Notes: generated by a model from the letters alone, not told the origin. A stretch of 64,000 bases of DNA from Tenacibaculum maritimum NCIMB 2154 (GCF_900119795.1 NZ_LT634361.1:2775001-2839000); one strand, 5' to 3'. Counted from the first letter of the stretch, positions 27,078 to 36,947 are shown. Translations and numbers: made by a program.

Positions 27078-28643
27078 TTAGTGTTTTTCTTCTAATAATA
27101 TTTCGTCCTCACCACTATCATCTATATCTACGCCGTGCATCATTTTCTTTACAAAAGGAGATAATATTAATAATGCGACTCCAAAACTGATTCCTGTATA
27201 AAATAAATACTCAAATAATTGCAAATAACTTTCTTTTGCCACATTCAAGTCTAATGCTGTTCCATTAGAAGTATCTATAGATGCTATATTTGCCAATACA
27301 GATGCTATAAACTCTGAACTTGCTGTGGCTAAAAACCAAACTCCCATCATAAACCCTACAATTTTAGGTGGAGAAAGTTTCGTTACCGCAGAAAGCCCTA
27401 CAGGGGACAAACATAACTCTCCACAAGTATGTAAAAAATAGGTTAATACTAACCAATACATAGCTACTTTTGCTGATCCAGAGCCATTAATTCCTAAAAC
27501 TAAAGAACCAAAGCCTAACCCTACAAATATCAATGCTAGTGAAAACTTTACAGCTGTATTAGGGTTATTTTTTCCTAGTTTTACCCATAACCATGCAAAT
27601 ACAGGAGCTAATACAATAATAAAAAATGCATTTAGACTCAAGAAAGTACCTGCGGCTATTTGTCCTCTATCTAAAACTCTATCAGCAAATAAATTTAATG
27701 AAGTATATGCTTGTTCAAATAATGCCCAAAAAATAATTGTAAAAACAATTAAAATTGTTAAAGCAAACAATTGCTGCCTTGCTTTACTATTCAACTGCGT
27801 TATTGCATAGTACACTATATAAATAAAAGACACTGCTCCTGCTATCATGAGAGATACTGATACTGCCTCATGTTTTTGAACCATTTGCCAAAAAACAACA
27901 GTTGATAAAACGCTCCCCATATAAATTAACCATTCATTTTTAACTCCAAAAGTTAATTTATTCAGGAACTCTGGATTATTAGATTCTCCTTTACCCATCA
28001 AACTTCTTTTACCTACAATAAAAGTTATTAGCCCTAAAGTCATACCAATTCCCGCCGCGCCAAAACCATAACTCCAACCATATCTTTCTCCCAACCACAC
28101 ACAAACAATGGTTGCTAAAAATGATCCCAGATTAATACCCATATAAAAAATGGTAAACCCTGAATCTCTCCTCTTATCTCCTATTTCATAAAGTTCTCCT
28201 ACCAAAGAAGATATATTCGCCTTCAAAAAACCAACCCCTAAGATGATGAGCGCCAATGAAAAATAAAACACCTGTAATGCAACATCATCCCTTGTGATTT
28301 CACCTGTTATTGATCGAGTAGCAGCATTCCCTTCGTAAGCCATTCCTAAATGACCTAAGACCAATAAAACTCCTCCAAAAACTATCGCTTTTCTAAATCC
28401 CAAATATTTATCCGCTATAAAACCTCCTATTACAGGTACAGCATAAACCAAGGCTGCATAACTTCCTATTAATAAGTTTCCTGTACTATCAGAAAACAGA
28501 TGATATTTAGTTAGGTAAAATATCAAGAGAGCCTTCATTCCATAAAAAGAAAAACGTTCCCACATTTCTGTAAAAAAAAGGATAAAGAGCCCTACCGGAT
28601 GCCCTAAAAACCTTCTTTTTCCAACACCTTTTAAATTGTTCAT
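27078..28643 (-). CDS. POT family proton:oligopeptide symporter
   Basis: A 521-residue peptide symporter with normal length and 12-14 predicted TM segments. The TM1 motif FTEMWERFSFYGMKALL and the PTR2 signature FYMGINLGSFLATIVC are clear. It shares GHPxGLF-LFFTEMWERFSFYGM and GELCLSPVGLS with the downstream paralogue, so the pair arose by duplication. It begins 32 bases after the DPP IV stop and ends 16 bases before the next POT gene. Confidence 0.94.
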   Translation of the reverse strand: MNNLKGVGKRRFLGHPVGLFILFFTEMWERFSFYGMKALLIFYLTKYHLFSDSTGNLLIGSYAALVYAVPVIGGFIADKYLGFRKAIVFGGVLLVLGHLGMAYEGNAATRSITGEITRDDVALQVFYFSLALIILGVGFLKANISSLVGELYEIGDKRRDSGFTIFYMGINLGSFLATIVCVWLGERYGWSYGFGAAGIGMTLGLITFIVGKRSLMGKGESNNPEFLNKLTFGVKNEWLIYMGSVLSTVVFWQMVQKHEAVSVSLMIAGAVSFIYIVYYAITQLNSKARQQLFALTILIVFTIIFWALFEQAYTSLNLFADRVLDRGQIAAGTFLSLNAFFIIVLAPVFAWLWVKLGKNNPNTAVKFSLALIFVGLGFGSLVLGINGSGSAKVAMYWLVLTYFLHTCGELCLSPVGLSAVTKLSPPKIVGFMMGVWFLATASSEFIASVLANIASIDTSNGTALDLNVAKESYLQLFEYLFYTGISFGVALLILSPFVKKMMHGVDIDDSGEDEILLEEKH

Positions 28644-28675
28644 ATACTTAGTTTTAGTAGTTAGTCGTTGTTCGT

Positions 28676-30868
28676 TTATTTTTTTGTTAAATGATTTTCA
28701 ATAAACTTTGTCATTTTAGTATATAAATGTAAACGTGTATGCTCTCCCTTATAAATACCATGTGCTTTGTCTGGGTACACAAAAAAATCAAATGGCTTAT
28801 TTGCAACTATTAAAGCATTGGCCATTTGCATAGCGTTCTGTACATGTACATTATCATCTCCTGTGCCATGTATCAATAAGTAATCTCCTTTTAGCTTTTC
28901 TACATGATTGATAGGAGAATTATCATCATAACCACTTGCGTTTTCTTGTGGTGTTTGCATGTAACGCTCTGTATATACAGAATCATAAAAACGCCATGAA
29001 GTAACTGGAGCAACAGCTATTGCCATTGTAAAAGTATCATTTCCTTTTAGCAAACAATTACTACTCATAAAACCTCCATAAGACCACCCCCAGATACCAA
29101 TATTTTCAGGATCTATATAACTGCGTTCTGCCATTTTTTTGGCTACTGCTATTTGATCTTCTACTTCATATTTACCAAGCTCTTTTTGAGTAACTTTCTT
29201 AAAATCTCTTCCCTTTAAACCTGTTCCTCTTCCATCTACACAAATTACTATATACCCTCTTTGAGCTAGCATGTTATGCCAATAATCATTTGAGTTATTC
29301 CAAACATTTCGCACTTGCTGAGATCCTGGTCCTGAATATTGAAACATCAATAAAGGATATCTTTTACCCGCATCAAAATCAATAGGCTTTATCATCCACA
29401 TATTCAATGAGTTTCCATTAACCTCAATAGTAGAAAATTCTTTTGGACTTATCTTGTATCCTGCTATTTTTTCTTGTAGCTTTTTATTTTCTTTAATTAT
29501 TTTTACAAGCTCTCCATTTGCTTTATACAAAGCATATATTCTTGGTGTATTAGCATCAGAAAAAGTATTGATAAAGTAATTTTTGTTTTTACTAAATGCA
29601 GCATTATTGGTACCATATTTTCTACTAATCAGCTTTTTGTTGCTACCATCTAATTTAATACTATATACATTTCTATTAATAGTGCCATTTTCTACAGATT
29701 GATAATAAATTGTATTTATATTTTTATCAAAACCGTAGTAATTTGTAACCTCCCAATCTCCCTGAGTGACTTGCTTCTTTAACTTCCCTTTATGATCATA
29801 ATGATATATATGGTTAAACCCATCTTTTTCACTTGTCCAAATAAAACTATGATCCTCTAAGAAAGTTAAGTTATCTTGAATATCTACATAAGCTTCATCC
29901 TTTTCATTTAAAATGACCTTGGCATTTCCATTCTCTGCATCCACAAAATATAACTTTAAATCGTTTTGATGACGATTTAGCGTTGTTACAGATAATACGT
30001 TTGAGTCATTTGTCCATTGAATTCTAGGAATATACTCATACTCTCCTACATTTACTTGCCTAGTTCGTCCTGTTTTCACATTAAATAAATGTAATGACAC
30101 CACTGCATTTTTCTCTCCTGCTTTAGGATATTTAAAGACTTGTTGGTTAGGGTATAACGTTTTAGCATATACATCCATCGAAAATTCTGGTACATTGCGC
30201 TCATCAAAACGTAAAAAAGCGATATAGTTACTCTCTTTGTTCCATCCAAAAGCTTTTACAAAAGCAAATTCTTCTTCATATACCCAATCCGTCGTTCCAT
30301 TAATTATAAAATTATTCTTTCCATCTTTCGTTACCTGAGTTATCTTATTTGTTTTTAAATCTTTAATAAACAAATTATTATTCTGAGTATAAGCTACCTT
30401 CTTGCTATCTGGTGAAAAAGTAGGTTCTTGGATATTCTTTCCTATTAGAGATAGTTTTTTAGAGTCAATGTCATATACATAATAAGTCCCTTTGAAAGAA
30501 TGACGATACACCTTCTTAAAATTAGTTCCTAAAATTAGTTTTGTTTCATTATTATTAAAATGATATGAACTAAAGTTCGGCAATCCTTTTAATTTTCTGC
30601 TATCTACAATTGTCGCTACTTTTTCCAAAGTTTCATAACTGTACTTATCAACTGTTGTATATTTTTCAGTTGGATCATAATTTAGTAGCGAATAATAATT
30701 TCCATTCATAGAATTCAATGCATTCATCCTCTCTTCTGAAAATGTACCATCCCAAATTTCTTTTAATGTAATGTCTTTTGTGGTTGCTGAATTGCTTTGA
30801 GTAGTTTCCTTCCCTTGTTTACAGGATATAAACAATGCTAAACTTGTTAAAATGAGTAGTTTTTTCAT
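28676..30868 (-). CDS. dipeptidyl-peptidase IV-like lipoprotein (S9B)
   Basis: A 730-residue serine peptidase that removes N-terminal dipeptides, usually after Pro. A lipoprotein signal (LALFISC, Cys at 16) places it in the periplasm or at the outer membrane. The β-propeller domain (to ~residue 480) contains DWVYEEEF near residue 195, whose Glu pair binds the substrate amino terminus in DPP IV. The α/β-hydrolase domain has Ser596 in GWSYGGF, Asp671 in GTGDDNVH and His703 in DKAHG, in the right order. It is the first gene of an operon with two peptide symporters, which would import the released dipeptides. Confidence 0.94.
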   Translation of the reverse strand: MKKLLILTSLALFISCKQGKETTQSNSATTKDITLKEIWDGTFSEERMNALNSMNGNYYSLLNYDPTEKYTTVDKYSYETLEKVATIVDSRKLKGLPNFSSYHFNNNETKLILGTNFKKVYRHSFKGTYYVYDIDSKKLSLIGKNIQEPTFSPDSKKVAYTQNNNLFIKDLKTNKITQVTKDGKNNFIINGTTDWVYEEEFAFVKAFGWNKESNYIAFLRFDERNVPEFSMDVYAKTLYPNQQVFKYPKAGEKNAVVSLHLFNVKTGRTRQVNVGEYEYIPRIQWTNDSNVLSVTTLNRHQNDLKLYFVDAENGNAKVILNEKDEAYVDIQDNLTFLEDHSFIWTSEKDGFNHIYHYDHKGKLKKQVTQGDWEVTNYYGFDKNINTIYYQSVENGTINRNVYSIKLDGSNKKLISRKYGTNNAAFSKNKNYFINTFSDANTPRIYALYKANGELVKIIKENKKLQEKIAGYKISPKEFSTIEVNGNSLNMWMIKPIDFDAGKRYPLLMFQYSGPGSQQVRNVWNNSNDYWHNMLAQRGYIVICVDGRGTGLKGRDFKKVTQKELGKYEVEDQIAVAKKMAERSYIDPENIGIWGWSYGGFMSSNCLLKGNDTFTMAIAVAPVTSWRFYDSVYTERYMQTPQENASGYDDNSPINHVEKLKGDYLLIHGTGDDNVHVQNAMQMANALIVANKPFDFFVYPDKAHGIYKGEHTRLHLYTKMTKFIENHLTKK

Positions 30869-30979
30869 TAAAATTTATAGTTTCGACTAAAAGATTGCCA
30901 AGTTTACGGAAAAATCGGCAAAAAGCAGGTGTTAAATTGTAGAAATATATAATAATCCGCCTTGTTTATAAGGATTGAT

Positions 30980-30987
30980 TATCTTTG
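30980..30987 (+). promoter_or_regulatory. possible -7 element for the HMG-CoA reductase gene
   Basis: TATCTTTG lies 23 bases before the ATG. A TTG at 30962 is only 15 bases upstream, shorter than the usual spacing. Confidence 0.45.
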
Positions 30988-31010
30988 CTCTTTTCAAAAT
31001 AACAACTTAA

Positions 31011-32741
31011 ATGTCTAAAATTATATCTGGATTTTCAAAACTTACCAAAAAAGAAAAAATAAATTGGTTAGCAAACAACTATTTTAACGATCAACCTGAA
31101 ATAATAAAGACCCTTAAACAATATTGGAATGCAGATGAAAAGCTACAAAAATTGCATGACGATTTTATAGAAAATACCATTTCTAATTTTTATATGCCTT
31201 TTGGTATTGCTCCAAATTTTATCATTAATGGTAAAGAGTATGTAATTCCTATGGTCATTGAAGAGAGCTCTGTTGTTGCAGCAGCTTCTTTAGTTGCGAA
31301 GTTTTGGTCCACTCGTGGCGGTTTTAAAACAACAGTGATTTCCACTACAAAAATTGGACAAGTTCATTTTATGTATGCAGGAGACCCTATTGCATTGGAA
31401 ACATATTTCAATACTCGGAAAGCAGCTTTATATGCCGCTACTGCTTCCATCACAAAGAATATGGAAAAAAGAGGCGGTGGTATTTTAGACATTCAACTAG
31501 TTAAAAAAACTGATAAGCTTGAAAATTACTATCAATTACATGTTACTTTTGAAACCAAAGATAGTATGGGAGCTAATTTCATTAACTCTTGTTTAGAAAC
31601 AATAGCTAAAGAGTTTCAAAAAGACGGTATAGAAATTGTGATGAGTATTCTTTCTAATTATGTTCCTGAATGTTTAGTAAAAGCCGAGGTAAGTTGTAAA
31701 GTAGCGGAACTAGGAGGAGAAAATCCTCAACAATTTGCTGAAAAATTTTGTCAAGCTGTTCAAATTGCTGAAGTTGAACCTTACCGAGCTGTGACTCATA
31801 ATAAAGGAATCATGAATGGAATTGATGCTGTTGTATTGGCTACAGGGAATGATTTTAGAGCTATTGAAGCTGGGGCTCATGCTTATGCTTCTAAAAGCGG
31901 GACTTATAAAAGTTTAACACATTGCGAAATAAAAAATGATGTATTTAGGTTTTGGATTGAAATTCCTTTGGCTCTAGGAACTGTTGGCGGATTAACCACT
32001 TTACACCCTATGTCCAAATTATCTTTAGATATGATGCAGCAACCATCTGCACAAACTTTAATGCAAATTATTGCCGCAGCTGGTTTAGCTCAGAATTTTG
32101 CTGCTTTGAGAGCCTTAACCACCAAAGGAATTCAACACGGACATATGAAAATGCACTTAATGAACATATTGAATCAATACAAAGCTTCCAATGATGAAAA
32201 AGAAATTATTCTTCATTATTTTAAAGATAAAACTGTTTCACACAGCGCTGTTATTGAAAAATTAAATTCATTGAGAAAACCTACAGTTTCTTGGGTAGAT
32301 TTTTTAAATACTAATGAGATGTATTCTCAATTAAATAAACTAAACGCAAACACTCCTCCCTTGTTTGGTAAAATGAATGGGCAACAAATGGTTGAACACC
32401 TTAGTTTATTGTTACAAATTTCTAATGGAACAATACGTGCTGAGCAATTTATTTCTGATGAAAAATCAGCTCGTAGAAAGCCCTTCCTAAATACAAATAA
32501 TGAAATTCAGCTTGGTTTTAAAGCCCCCAGCTTATCAGAAGAGCCTTACCCTGTAAAATTTCATACTATGGATGCTGCTATTAACGATTTAATATATCAA
32601 ATTCAAAAGTTCACTGCTCATTTTAAGACTAGCAAAAAGGAGCATCATCCATTTTTTGGAGATTTAAATTTTGATGAATGGACAAAGTTTCATACCAAAC
32701 ATTTTACACATCACTTTAAACAATTTGACTTACTACAATAA
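31011..32741 (+). CDS. HMG-CoA reductase (class II-like) fused to DUF1569-like domain
   Basis: A 576-residue protein. Residues 1-~430 are a class II hydroxymethylglutaryl-CoA reductase: VIEESSVVAAAS carries the catalytic Glu, HNKGIMNGIDAVVLATGNDF the catalytic Lys and Asp, and KGIQHGHMKMHL the C-terminal His. Residues ~435-576 are a separate helical domain with NGQQMVEHLSLL and HPFFGDLNFDEWTKFHTKHFTHHFKQF. That resembles DUF1569 of the DinB/YfiT helical superfamily, with His residues suited to metal binding. Such enzymes make or degrade mevalonate; the adjacent GHMP kinase favours a biosynthetic role in isoprenoid supply. The role of the fused domain is unknown. Confidence 0.88.
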   Translation: MSKIISGFSKLTKKEKINWLANNYFNDQPEIIKTLKQYWNADEKLQKLHDDFIENTISNFYMPFGIAPNFIINGKEYVIPMVIEESSVVAAASLVAKFWSTRGGFKTTVISTTKIGQVHFMYAGDPIALETYFNTRKAALYAATASITKNMEKRGGGILDIQLVKKTDKLENYYQLHVTFETKDSMGANFINSCLETIAKEFQKDGIEIVMSILSNYVPECLVKAEVSCKVAELGGENPQQFAEKFCQAVQIAEVEPYRAVTHNKGIMNGIDAVVLATGNDFRAIEAGAHAYASKSGTYKSLTHCEIKNDVFRFWIEIPLALGTVGGLTTLHPMSKLSLDMMQQPSAQTLMQIIAAAGLAQNFAALRALTTKGIQHGHMKMHLMNILNQYKASNDEKEIILHYFKDKTVSHSAVIEKLNSLRKPTVSWVDFLNTNEMYSQLNKLNANTPPLFGKMNGQQMVEHLSLLLQISNGTIRAEQFISDEKSARRKPFLNTNNEIQLGFKAPSLSEEPYPVKFHTMDAAINDLIYQIQKFTAHFKTSKKEHHPFFGDLNFDEWTKFHTKHFTHHFKQFDLLQ

Positions 32742-32789
32742 ACGCAATCTCATACAACTCTTCTCTAAAAGAAAAACATCATCAAAGAA

Positions 32790-33719
32790 TTGGAAAAATA
32801 TTATTCAAACGGAAAGTTATTGCTCACAGGTGAATATGTGATTTTAGACGGTGCAAAGTCATTAGCAGTACCTACAAAACTTGGTCAGGATTTAACCGTG
32901 CAACCCATTAAGGAAAAGCAACTTATTTGGGGAAGTTTTACAAATACTGGTATTTGCTGGTTCGAAGCTATTTTTGACCTTCCTAAGCTCCGTTTAATAA
33001 GTTGCACTTATCAGTCAGATAAGGAAGGGAGCTCTGAGCTTATTGCAGAAACGCTATTAAATATCTTACAAGAGGCAAAAAACCTTAACCCTAACTTCTT
33101 AGCTACTGAAAATGGATTCATTATAAAAACAAATTTATCTTTTCCTCAAAACTGGGGACTAGGAAGCTCTTCTACCTTAATTAATAATATTGCTCATTGG
33201 GCAAATATAAATCCGTTTTCTTTACTACGGAATTCTTTTTCAGGAAGTGGTTATGATATTGCATGTGCTCAACATAATACTCCTATTTTTTACAAATTAG
33301 AAGCACAAAAACCAATTATTGATAACGTTAATTTTAACCCTACTTTTTCCGAAGAGCTTTTCTTCATACATCTTAATAAGAAGCAAAATAGCAGAGAAGG
33401 AATTGCCCAATACCAAAAAAACAAAAAGGATATCAAATATGAAATTACCACTATTTCAAATCTTTCTACAGCATTTGTAAAAGCAAATTCATCAAAAGAT
33501 TTGAGCTATGTCATTACTGAACATGAACAAATCATTAGCGGTATTATCAAACTTCCTCCTGTAAAAAAGAACCTCTTTGGTGATTATTTTGGCGCTATCA
33601 AAAGCTTAGGGGCATGGGGAGGTGATTTTATTCTTGCTATTGGAAATAAGGATACCCCTTCATATTTTCAAAAAAAGGGATTCAATACTATCATCCCTTA
33701 TTCAAATATGGTATTATAA
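32790..33719 (+). CDS. GHMP kinase, probably of the mevalonate pathway
   Basis: A 309-residue GHMP-superfamily protein. The N-terminus has GKLLLTGEYVILDG, motif 2 is WGLGSSSTLINNIAHW and motif 3 lies around IKSLGAWGGDF. The frame has no ATG or GTG between the upstream stop at 32766 and the conserved N-terminus, so TTG at 32790 is taken as the start. Next to HMG-CoA reductase it is probably a mevalonate or phosphomevalonate kinase; sequence alone does not separate these. It begins 48 bases after the reductase stop. Confidence 0.85.
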   Translation: MEKYYSNGKLLLTGEYVILDGAKSLAVPTKLGQDLTVQPIKEKQLIWGSFTNTGICWFEAIFDLPKLRLISCTYQSDKEGSSELIAETLLNILQEAKNLNPNFLATENGFIIKTNLSFPQNWGLGSSSTLINNIAHWANINPFSLLRNSFSGSGYDIACAQHNTPIFYKLEAQKPIIDNVNFNPTFSEELFFIHLNKKQNSREGIAQYQKNKKDIKYEITTISNLSTAFVKANSSKDLSYVITEHEQIISGIIKLPPVKKNLFGDYFGAIKSLGAWGGDFILAIGNKDTPSYFQKKGFNTIIPYSNMVL

Positions 33720-33762
33720 GCCTTGAAAAGGTTTACATATACGTTAAAAAACATTCATAAAA

Positions 33763-34974
33763 ATGGAAACAATTATTGTAATTGGTGGTGGCGCTGCTGG
33801 TTTTTTTACCGCTATAAATGCTAAAGAAAATAATCCTAATTTAAACATTATTATTCTTGAAAAAGGAAAAGAAGTTTTACAAAAAGTAAAAATTTCTGGA
33901 GGAGGTCGCTGTAATGTTACCCACGCTTGTTTTGAACCTAAAGAACTTATAAAATTTTATCCAAGAGGAGCCAAAGAACTATTGGGTCCTTTCCATCAAT
34001 TTATGACAGGTGATACATTCGAATGGTTTGAAAACAAAAATGTTCCATTAAAAATAGAATGTGATAATCGAGTTTTCCCGCAAGCAAACACTTCTCAAAA
34101 AATTATAGATTGCTTCCAAGAGGCTGTCGATAACCTTGGCATAAGCGTTTTAAAAAACCATGGAGTAACGGCTATTCATCAACAAGGAGAACAATGGATT
34201 GTTACCACTAAAAATAAACAATTTAGAGCAGAAAAACTTGTTATAGCCGCTGGTAGTAGTAAAAAAATATGGACACTTTGCTCAACATTAAACCATACTA
34301 TCATAAATCCAGTACCGTCCTTATTTACCTTTAACATTAAAGACAAAAGAATCACCGATTTATTAGGAATTTCAGTTCCTAATGCTACGGTAAAATTAGC
34401 TGAAACAAGCCTCATTTCTTCTGGACCTCTACTCATCACACATTGGGGAATGAGTGGCCCAGCTATTTTAAAGCTATCTTCTTTTGGTGCAAGAATATTA
34501 GCCGACAAAAACTATCAATACACTGTAGAAATCAATTGGTTATCAAGAACTACAAACGAAATTTTAAATATACTTTTAAGTTTAAAAAAGAAAGAACCTC
34601 GAAAAACAGTATTGCTAAGATCTCCTTTTGCAGAAATCCCTAAACGCTTATGGGAACGCCTCGCTACCGCTGCTACAATTACGAAAAAGCAAAACTGGGC
34701 CGATTTAAATACAACGCAATTAGAGAATCTAGCCAATCAACTTACCAAGGGTACTTTTGATGCAAATGGGCGTACTACTTTTAAAGAAGAATTTGTTACT
34801 GCAGGAGGGGTTAACTTAAAAGAAATTAACTTTAAACGTTTTGAAAGCAAAATCCATAAAAACCTCTTCTTAGTAGGCGAAGTTTTAAATATTGATGCTG
34901 TTACTGGAGGATTTAATTTTCAAAATGCTTGGACAGGAGGATTTATATGCGCTAAAGCACTTGCGGAAACCTAA
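33763..34974 (+). CDS. BaiN/YhiN family FAD-dependent oxidoreductase
   Basis: A 403-residue flavoprotein of the HI0933/BaiN family. The dinucleotide-binding loop IVIGGGAAGFF is at the N-terminus, SGGGRCNVTH follows near residue 47, and the C-terminal FAD motif is VGEVLNIDAVTGGFNFQNAW. The family includes a bile-acid flavoreductase and many proteins of unknown substrate, so no reaction is claimed. It is the third gene of the HMG-CoA reductase group (43 bases after the kinase) and converges with small minus-strand genes. Confidence 0.9.
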   Translation: METIIVIGGGAAGFFTAINAKENNPNLNIIILEKGKEVLQKVKISGGGRCNVTHACFEPKELIKFYPRGAKELLGPFHQFMTGDTFEWFENKNVPLKIECDNRVFPQANTSQKIIDCFQEAVDNLGISVLKNHGVTAIHQQGEQWIVTTKNKQFRAEKLVIAAGSSKKIWTLCSTLNHTIINPVPSLFTFNIKDKRITDLLGISVPNATVKLAETSLISSGPLLITHWGMSGPAILKLSSFGARILADKNYQYTVEINWLSRTTNEILNILLSLKKKEPRKTVLLRSPFAEIPKRLWERLATAATITKKQNWADLNTTQLENLANQLTKGTFDANGRTTFKEEFVTAGGVNLKEINFKRFESKIHKNLFLVGEVLNIDAVTGGFNFQNAWTGGFICAKALAET

Positions 34975-34987
34975 AATACCCTAGATA

Positions 34988-35272
34988 TTATTCCTCTTCG
35001 TAACAGTTAAAAATAATAGCATAACCATCTTCCAATGCTTCTCTATAAAGTGCTACTTGATCCTCCTCCACATCCTCTGAAGAATCTAAAACAAAATATT
35101 CTTCCTCTACCTTTACAACCTTCCATCCTTCTTCTTTAATATAAAATTTGGCCAATTGAATAGCTCCTTCAATATCTTTATAATCTATATATAGACTTAC
35201 ATAAGCACCAACCACCTCTCCATATTGCTCGGTTTCTTTTTTAGGCTTCGCTAAAATATTTATTAAAAACAT
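34988..35272 (-). CDS. small acidic hypothetical protein
   Basis: A 94-residue acidic soluble protein rich in Glu and Tyr, with no signal peptide or membrane segment. I do not recognise the family. The pattern of short strands and helices (GAYVSLYIDYKDIEGAIQLAKFYIKEEGWKVVKVEEEYFVL) suggests a compact α/β fold. The ATG is preceded by long T and A runs. It is converging with the flavoprotein gene, 13 bases apart. Confidence 0.7.
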   Translation of the reverse strand: MFLINILAKPKKETEQYGEVVGAYVSLYIDYKDIEGAIQLAKFYIKEEGWKVVKVEEEYFVLDSSEDVEEDQVALYREALEDGYAIIFNCYEEE

Positions 35273-35306
35273 TTTTTTTATTTTTTTATTTTTTTACACA
35301 AACTAC

Positions 35307-35930
35307 TTAATACCCCGTTACCGTACCTAGATACAATAATTGAAAAGTTTTAACATCTAGCAACAAATAACTTAAACTCATCATTATCCCATAATTACTT
35401 TTATCATAAAATAAATAATTAAAGTAATCTATTTTATCCTCCTCCTCATTATAATAATCACCATTTGTTTTAAAATGATTATTCACAAAGTCCTCTAAAT
35501 GTGTTAATTTATGAATATTAATTTTTGAAGATAACTCATATAAGCTATCTATTTTAACTTTTATCTGTTTTCCTTTAGCAGATAATTTCCCATTATTAGT
35601 AAATATAATATTCTTATAATGGTATTCTTCTAAAAGAGCGTATAGCACTCGTTCTGTATTTACCTCTTCTTGTAATTTCTCTATACAAGAACTCAAACTA
35701 TTAGACAACCTATTCAATTCGCTTATCTTATGCTTTACATTGAGAAACATCAGTGGTTTTTCTAAAGACTTTTTTTCAAAAACTTCGATTTTTGCTTTAA
35801 TAATATCTTTACTTACATGAATAGCTTGCCAAACTGAATGGTGCGCAGAATAAGACTTATAATGATGCTGTGCTCTCGCACTAAAACCCAATAAAACAAT
35901 AAAAAACAAATAATTATACTTAACCCTCAT
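35307..35930 (-). CDS. secreted hypothetical protein
   Basis: A 207-residue protein with a signal peptide (IVLLGFSARAQ) followed by a mainly helical, Lys/Tyr/Asn-rich sequence. I recognise no domain or catalytic motif. It lies 34 bases upstream of the small acidic gene on the same strand and may share its transcript. Confidence 0.7.
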   Translation of the reverse strand: MRVKYNYLFFIVLLGFSARAQHHYKSYSAHHSVWQAIHVSKDIIKAKIEVFEKKSLEKPLMFLNVKHKISELNRLSNSLSSCIEKLQEEVNTERVLYALLEEYHYKNIIFTNNGKLSAKGKQIKVKIDSLYELSSKINIHKLTHLEDFVNNHFKTNGDYYNEEEDKIDYFNYLFYDKSNYGIMMSLSYLLLDVKTFQLLYLGTVTGY

Positions 35931-36085
35931 AGTTAGTTATTTTAGGGTTTAGAAAGATACTCTAATTTTATTAAAATAACGCTACCTACTATTTGAAATT
36001 ACCTATTTTTCTCTTGCTACTTTACTAGAAAAAACAATCATCTCCCTTCTAGCAATTTTTAAACTTCAACTGGTACAGCCAACTC

Positions 36086-36319
36086 TTAATCTGCTAATTC
36101 TCCTCTATGGGGCTTCAGAGCATCTCTATAGGTTTTCATATCTTTTTCATTCACAATAACAAATGCTATTGTATGAAATTCATTCAGACTTACATAAGCT
36201 ATCTCATGAAATTCTAACTTTTCCATTTCAGTAAATTCGTTCAAATGGACACAATGATGCTTCGCAGTCTCTAATCCATCTTCTCCTTTAAAATCCCAAA
36301 TAAGTTTTAATTTTCTCAT
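36086..36319 (-). CDS. small hypothetical protein next to thiamine pyrophosphokinase
   Basis: A 77-residue His- and Glu-rich soluble protein (HHCVHLNEFTEMEKLEFHEIAYVS). It starts 7 bases after the thiN stop, so it is co-transcribed with it. I recognise no family; the clustered histidines could bind metal, but this is a guess from composition. Confidence 0.7.
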   Translation of the reverse strand: MRKLKLIWDFKGEDGLETAKHHCVHLNEFTEMEKLEFHEIAYVSLNEFHTIAFVIVNEKDMKTYRDALKPHRGELAD

Positions 36320-36326
36320 ATCTATG

Positions 36327-36935
36327 CTAATTATTTACAAAAATAACCAAATCTCCTACTTCAAATCTTATTTCAACATTTTTTTCAATTGCTTTATTTC
36401 TAGTACCTATTCTAGTTCCAAAACTTAATGCTTCTTTATGTAATGGATACTGTAACCCTTTGGTAATAATACCCTCTGCACTTGGAAATGGAACTAATGA
36501 AATTGTTTTCCCCTTTACATTCTGTAAATTTGTAACATAATCTGCAAAAAAATACTTGCTGTAAGCATCAAAAAATGTTATAGCTAAGTTTTCCTTCCAT
36601 ATCAAAGCTGTTTGCAAATTTCCTAAAAAGTGATCTTGTTCTTTACCACTTGCTCCAAAAACATCTACCTTTTTATATCCTCGTTCATATAAGATTCTTA
36701 ATATCTTATCAAAATCTGTAAAATCTTGGTTTGGGGTATGAATAAGTTCTATTTGCGGCAAGTGATTAGAAGAAGAATCTAAATCTCCTGCTACCAAATC
36801 AGGTACGATGCCTAATTTTTCTAAAACATGATACGCTCCATCTGTTGCACAAATAAAATCATATTTTGAAAGATTAGGCCTACCATTAGGAGGCTCTCCA
36901 TTTAGCAATAAAAAAACTTTCTGACTACTTTTCAT
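36327..36935 (-). CDS. thiN: thiamine pyrophosphokinase
   Basis: Transfers pyrophosphate from ATP to thiamine to make ThDP; 202 residues. DFICATDGAYHVL, DLVAGDLDSSS, and the NQDFTDFDKIL and VFGASGKEQDHFLGNL segments are the family's substrate- and metal-binding motifs. The ATG at 36935 lies only 4 bases after a minus-strand TATTTTTG, so the message is probably leaderless or nearly so. It is the first gene of a two-gene unit with the 77-residue protein. Confidence 0.93.
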   Translation of the reverse strand: MKSSQKVFLLLNGEPPNGRPNLSKYDFICATDGAYHVLEKLGIVPDLVAGDLDSSSNHLPQIELIHTPNQDFTDFDKILRILYERGYKKVDVFGASGKEQDHFLGNLQTALIWKENLAITFFDAYSKYFFADYVTNLQNVKGKTISLVPFPSAEGIITKGLQYPLHKEALSFGTRIGTRNKAIEKNVEIRFEVGDLVIFVNN

Positions 36936-36939
36936 CCTG

Positions 36940-36947
36940 CAAAAATA
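36940..36947 (-). promoter_or_regulatory. -7 element of thiN, almost touching the start codon
   Basis: Minus-strand TATTTTTG ends 4 bases before the thiN ATG. No strong -33 is visible. The same geometry occurs before the Rrf2 gene at 45890. Confidence 0.55.

Noticed and set aside
35273-35306. T-rich tract as a terminator
   Set aside because: It lacks a paired stem; it is only an A/T homopolymer stretch before a start codon.
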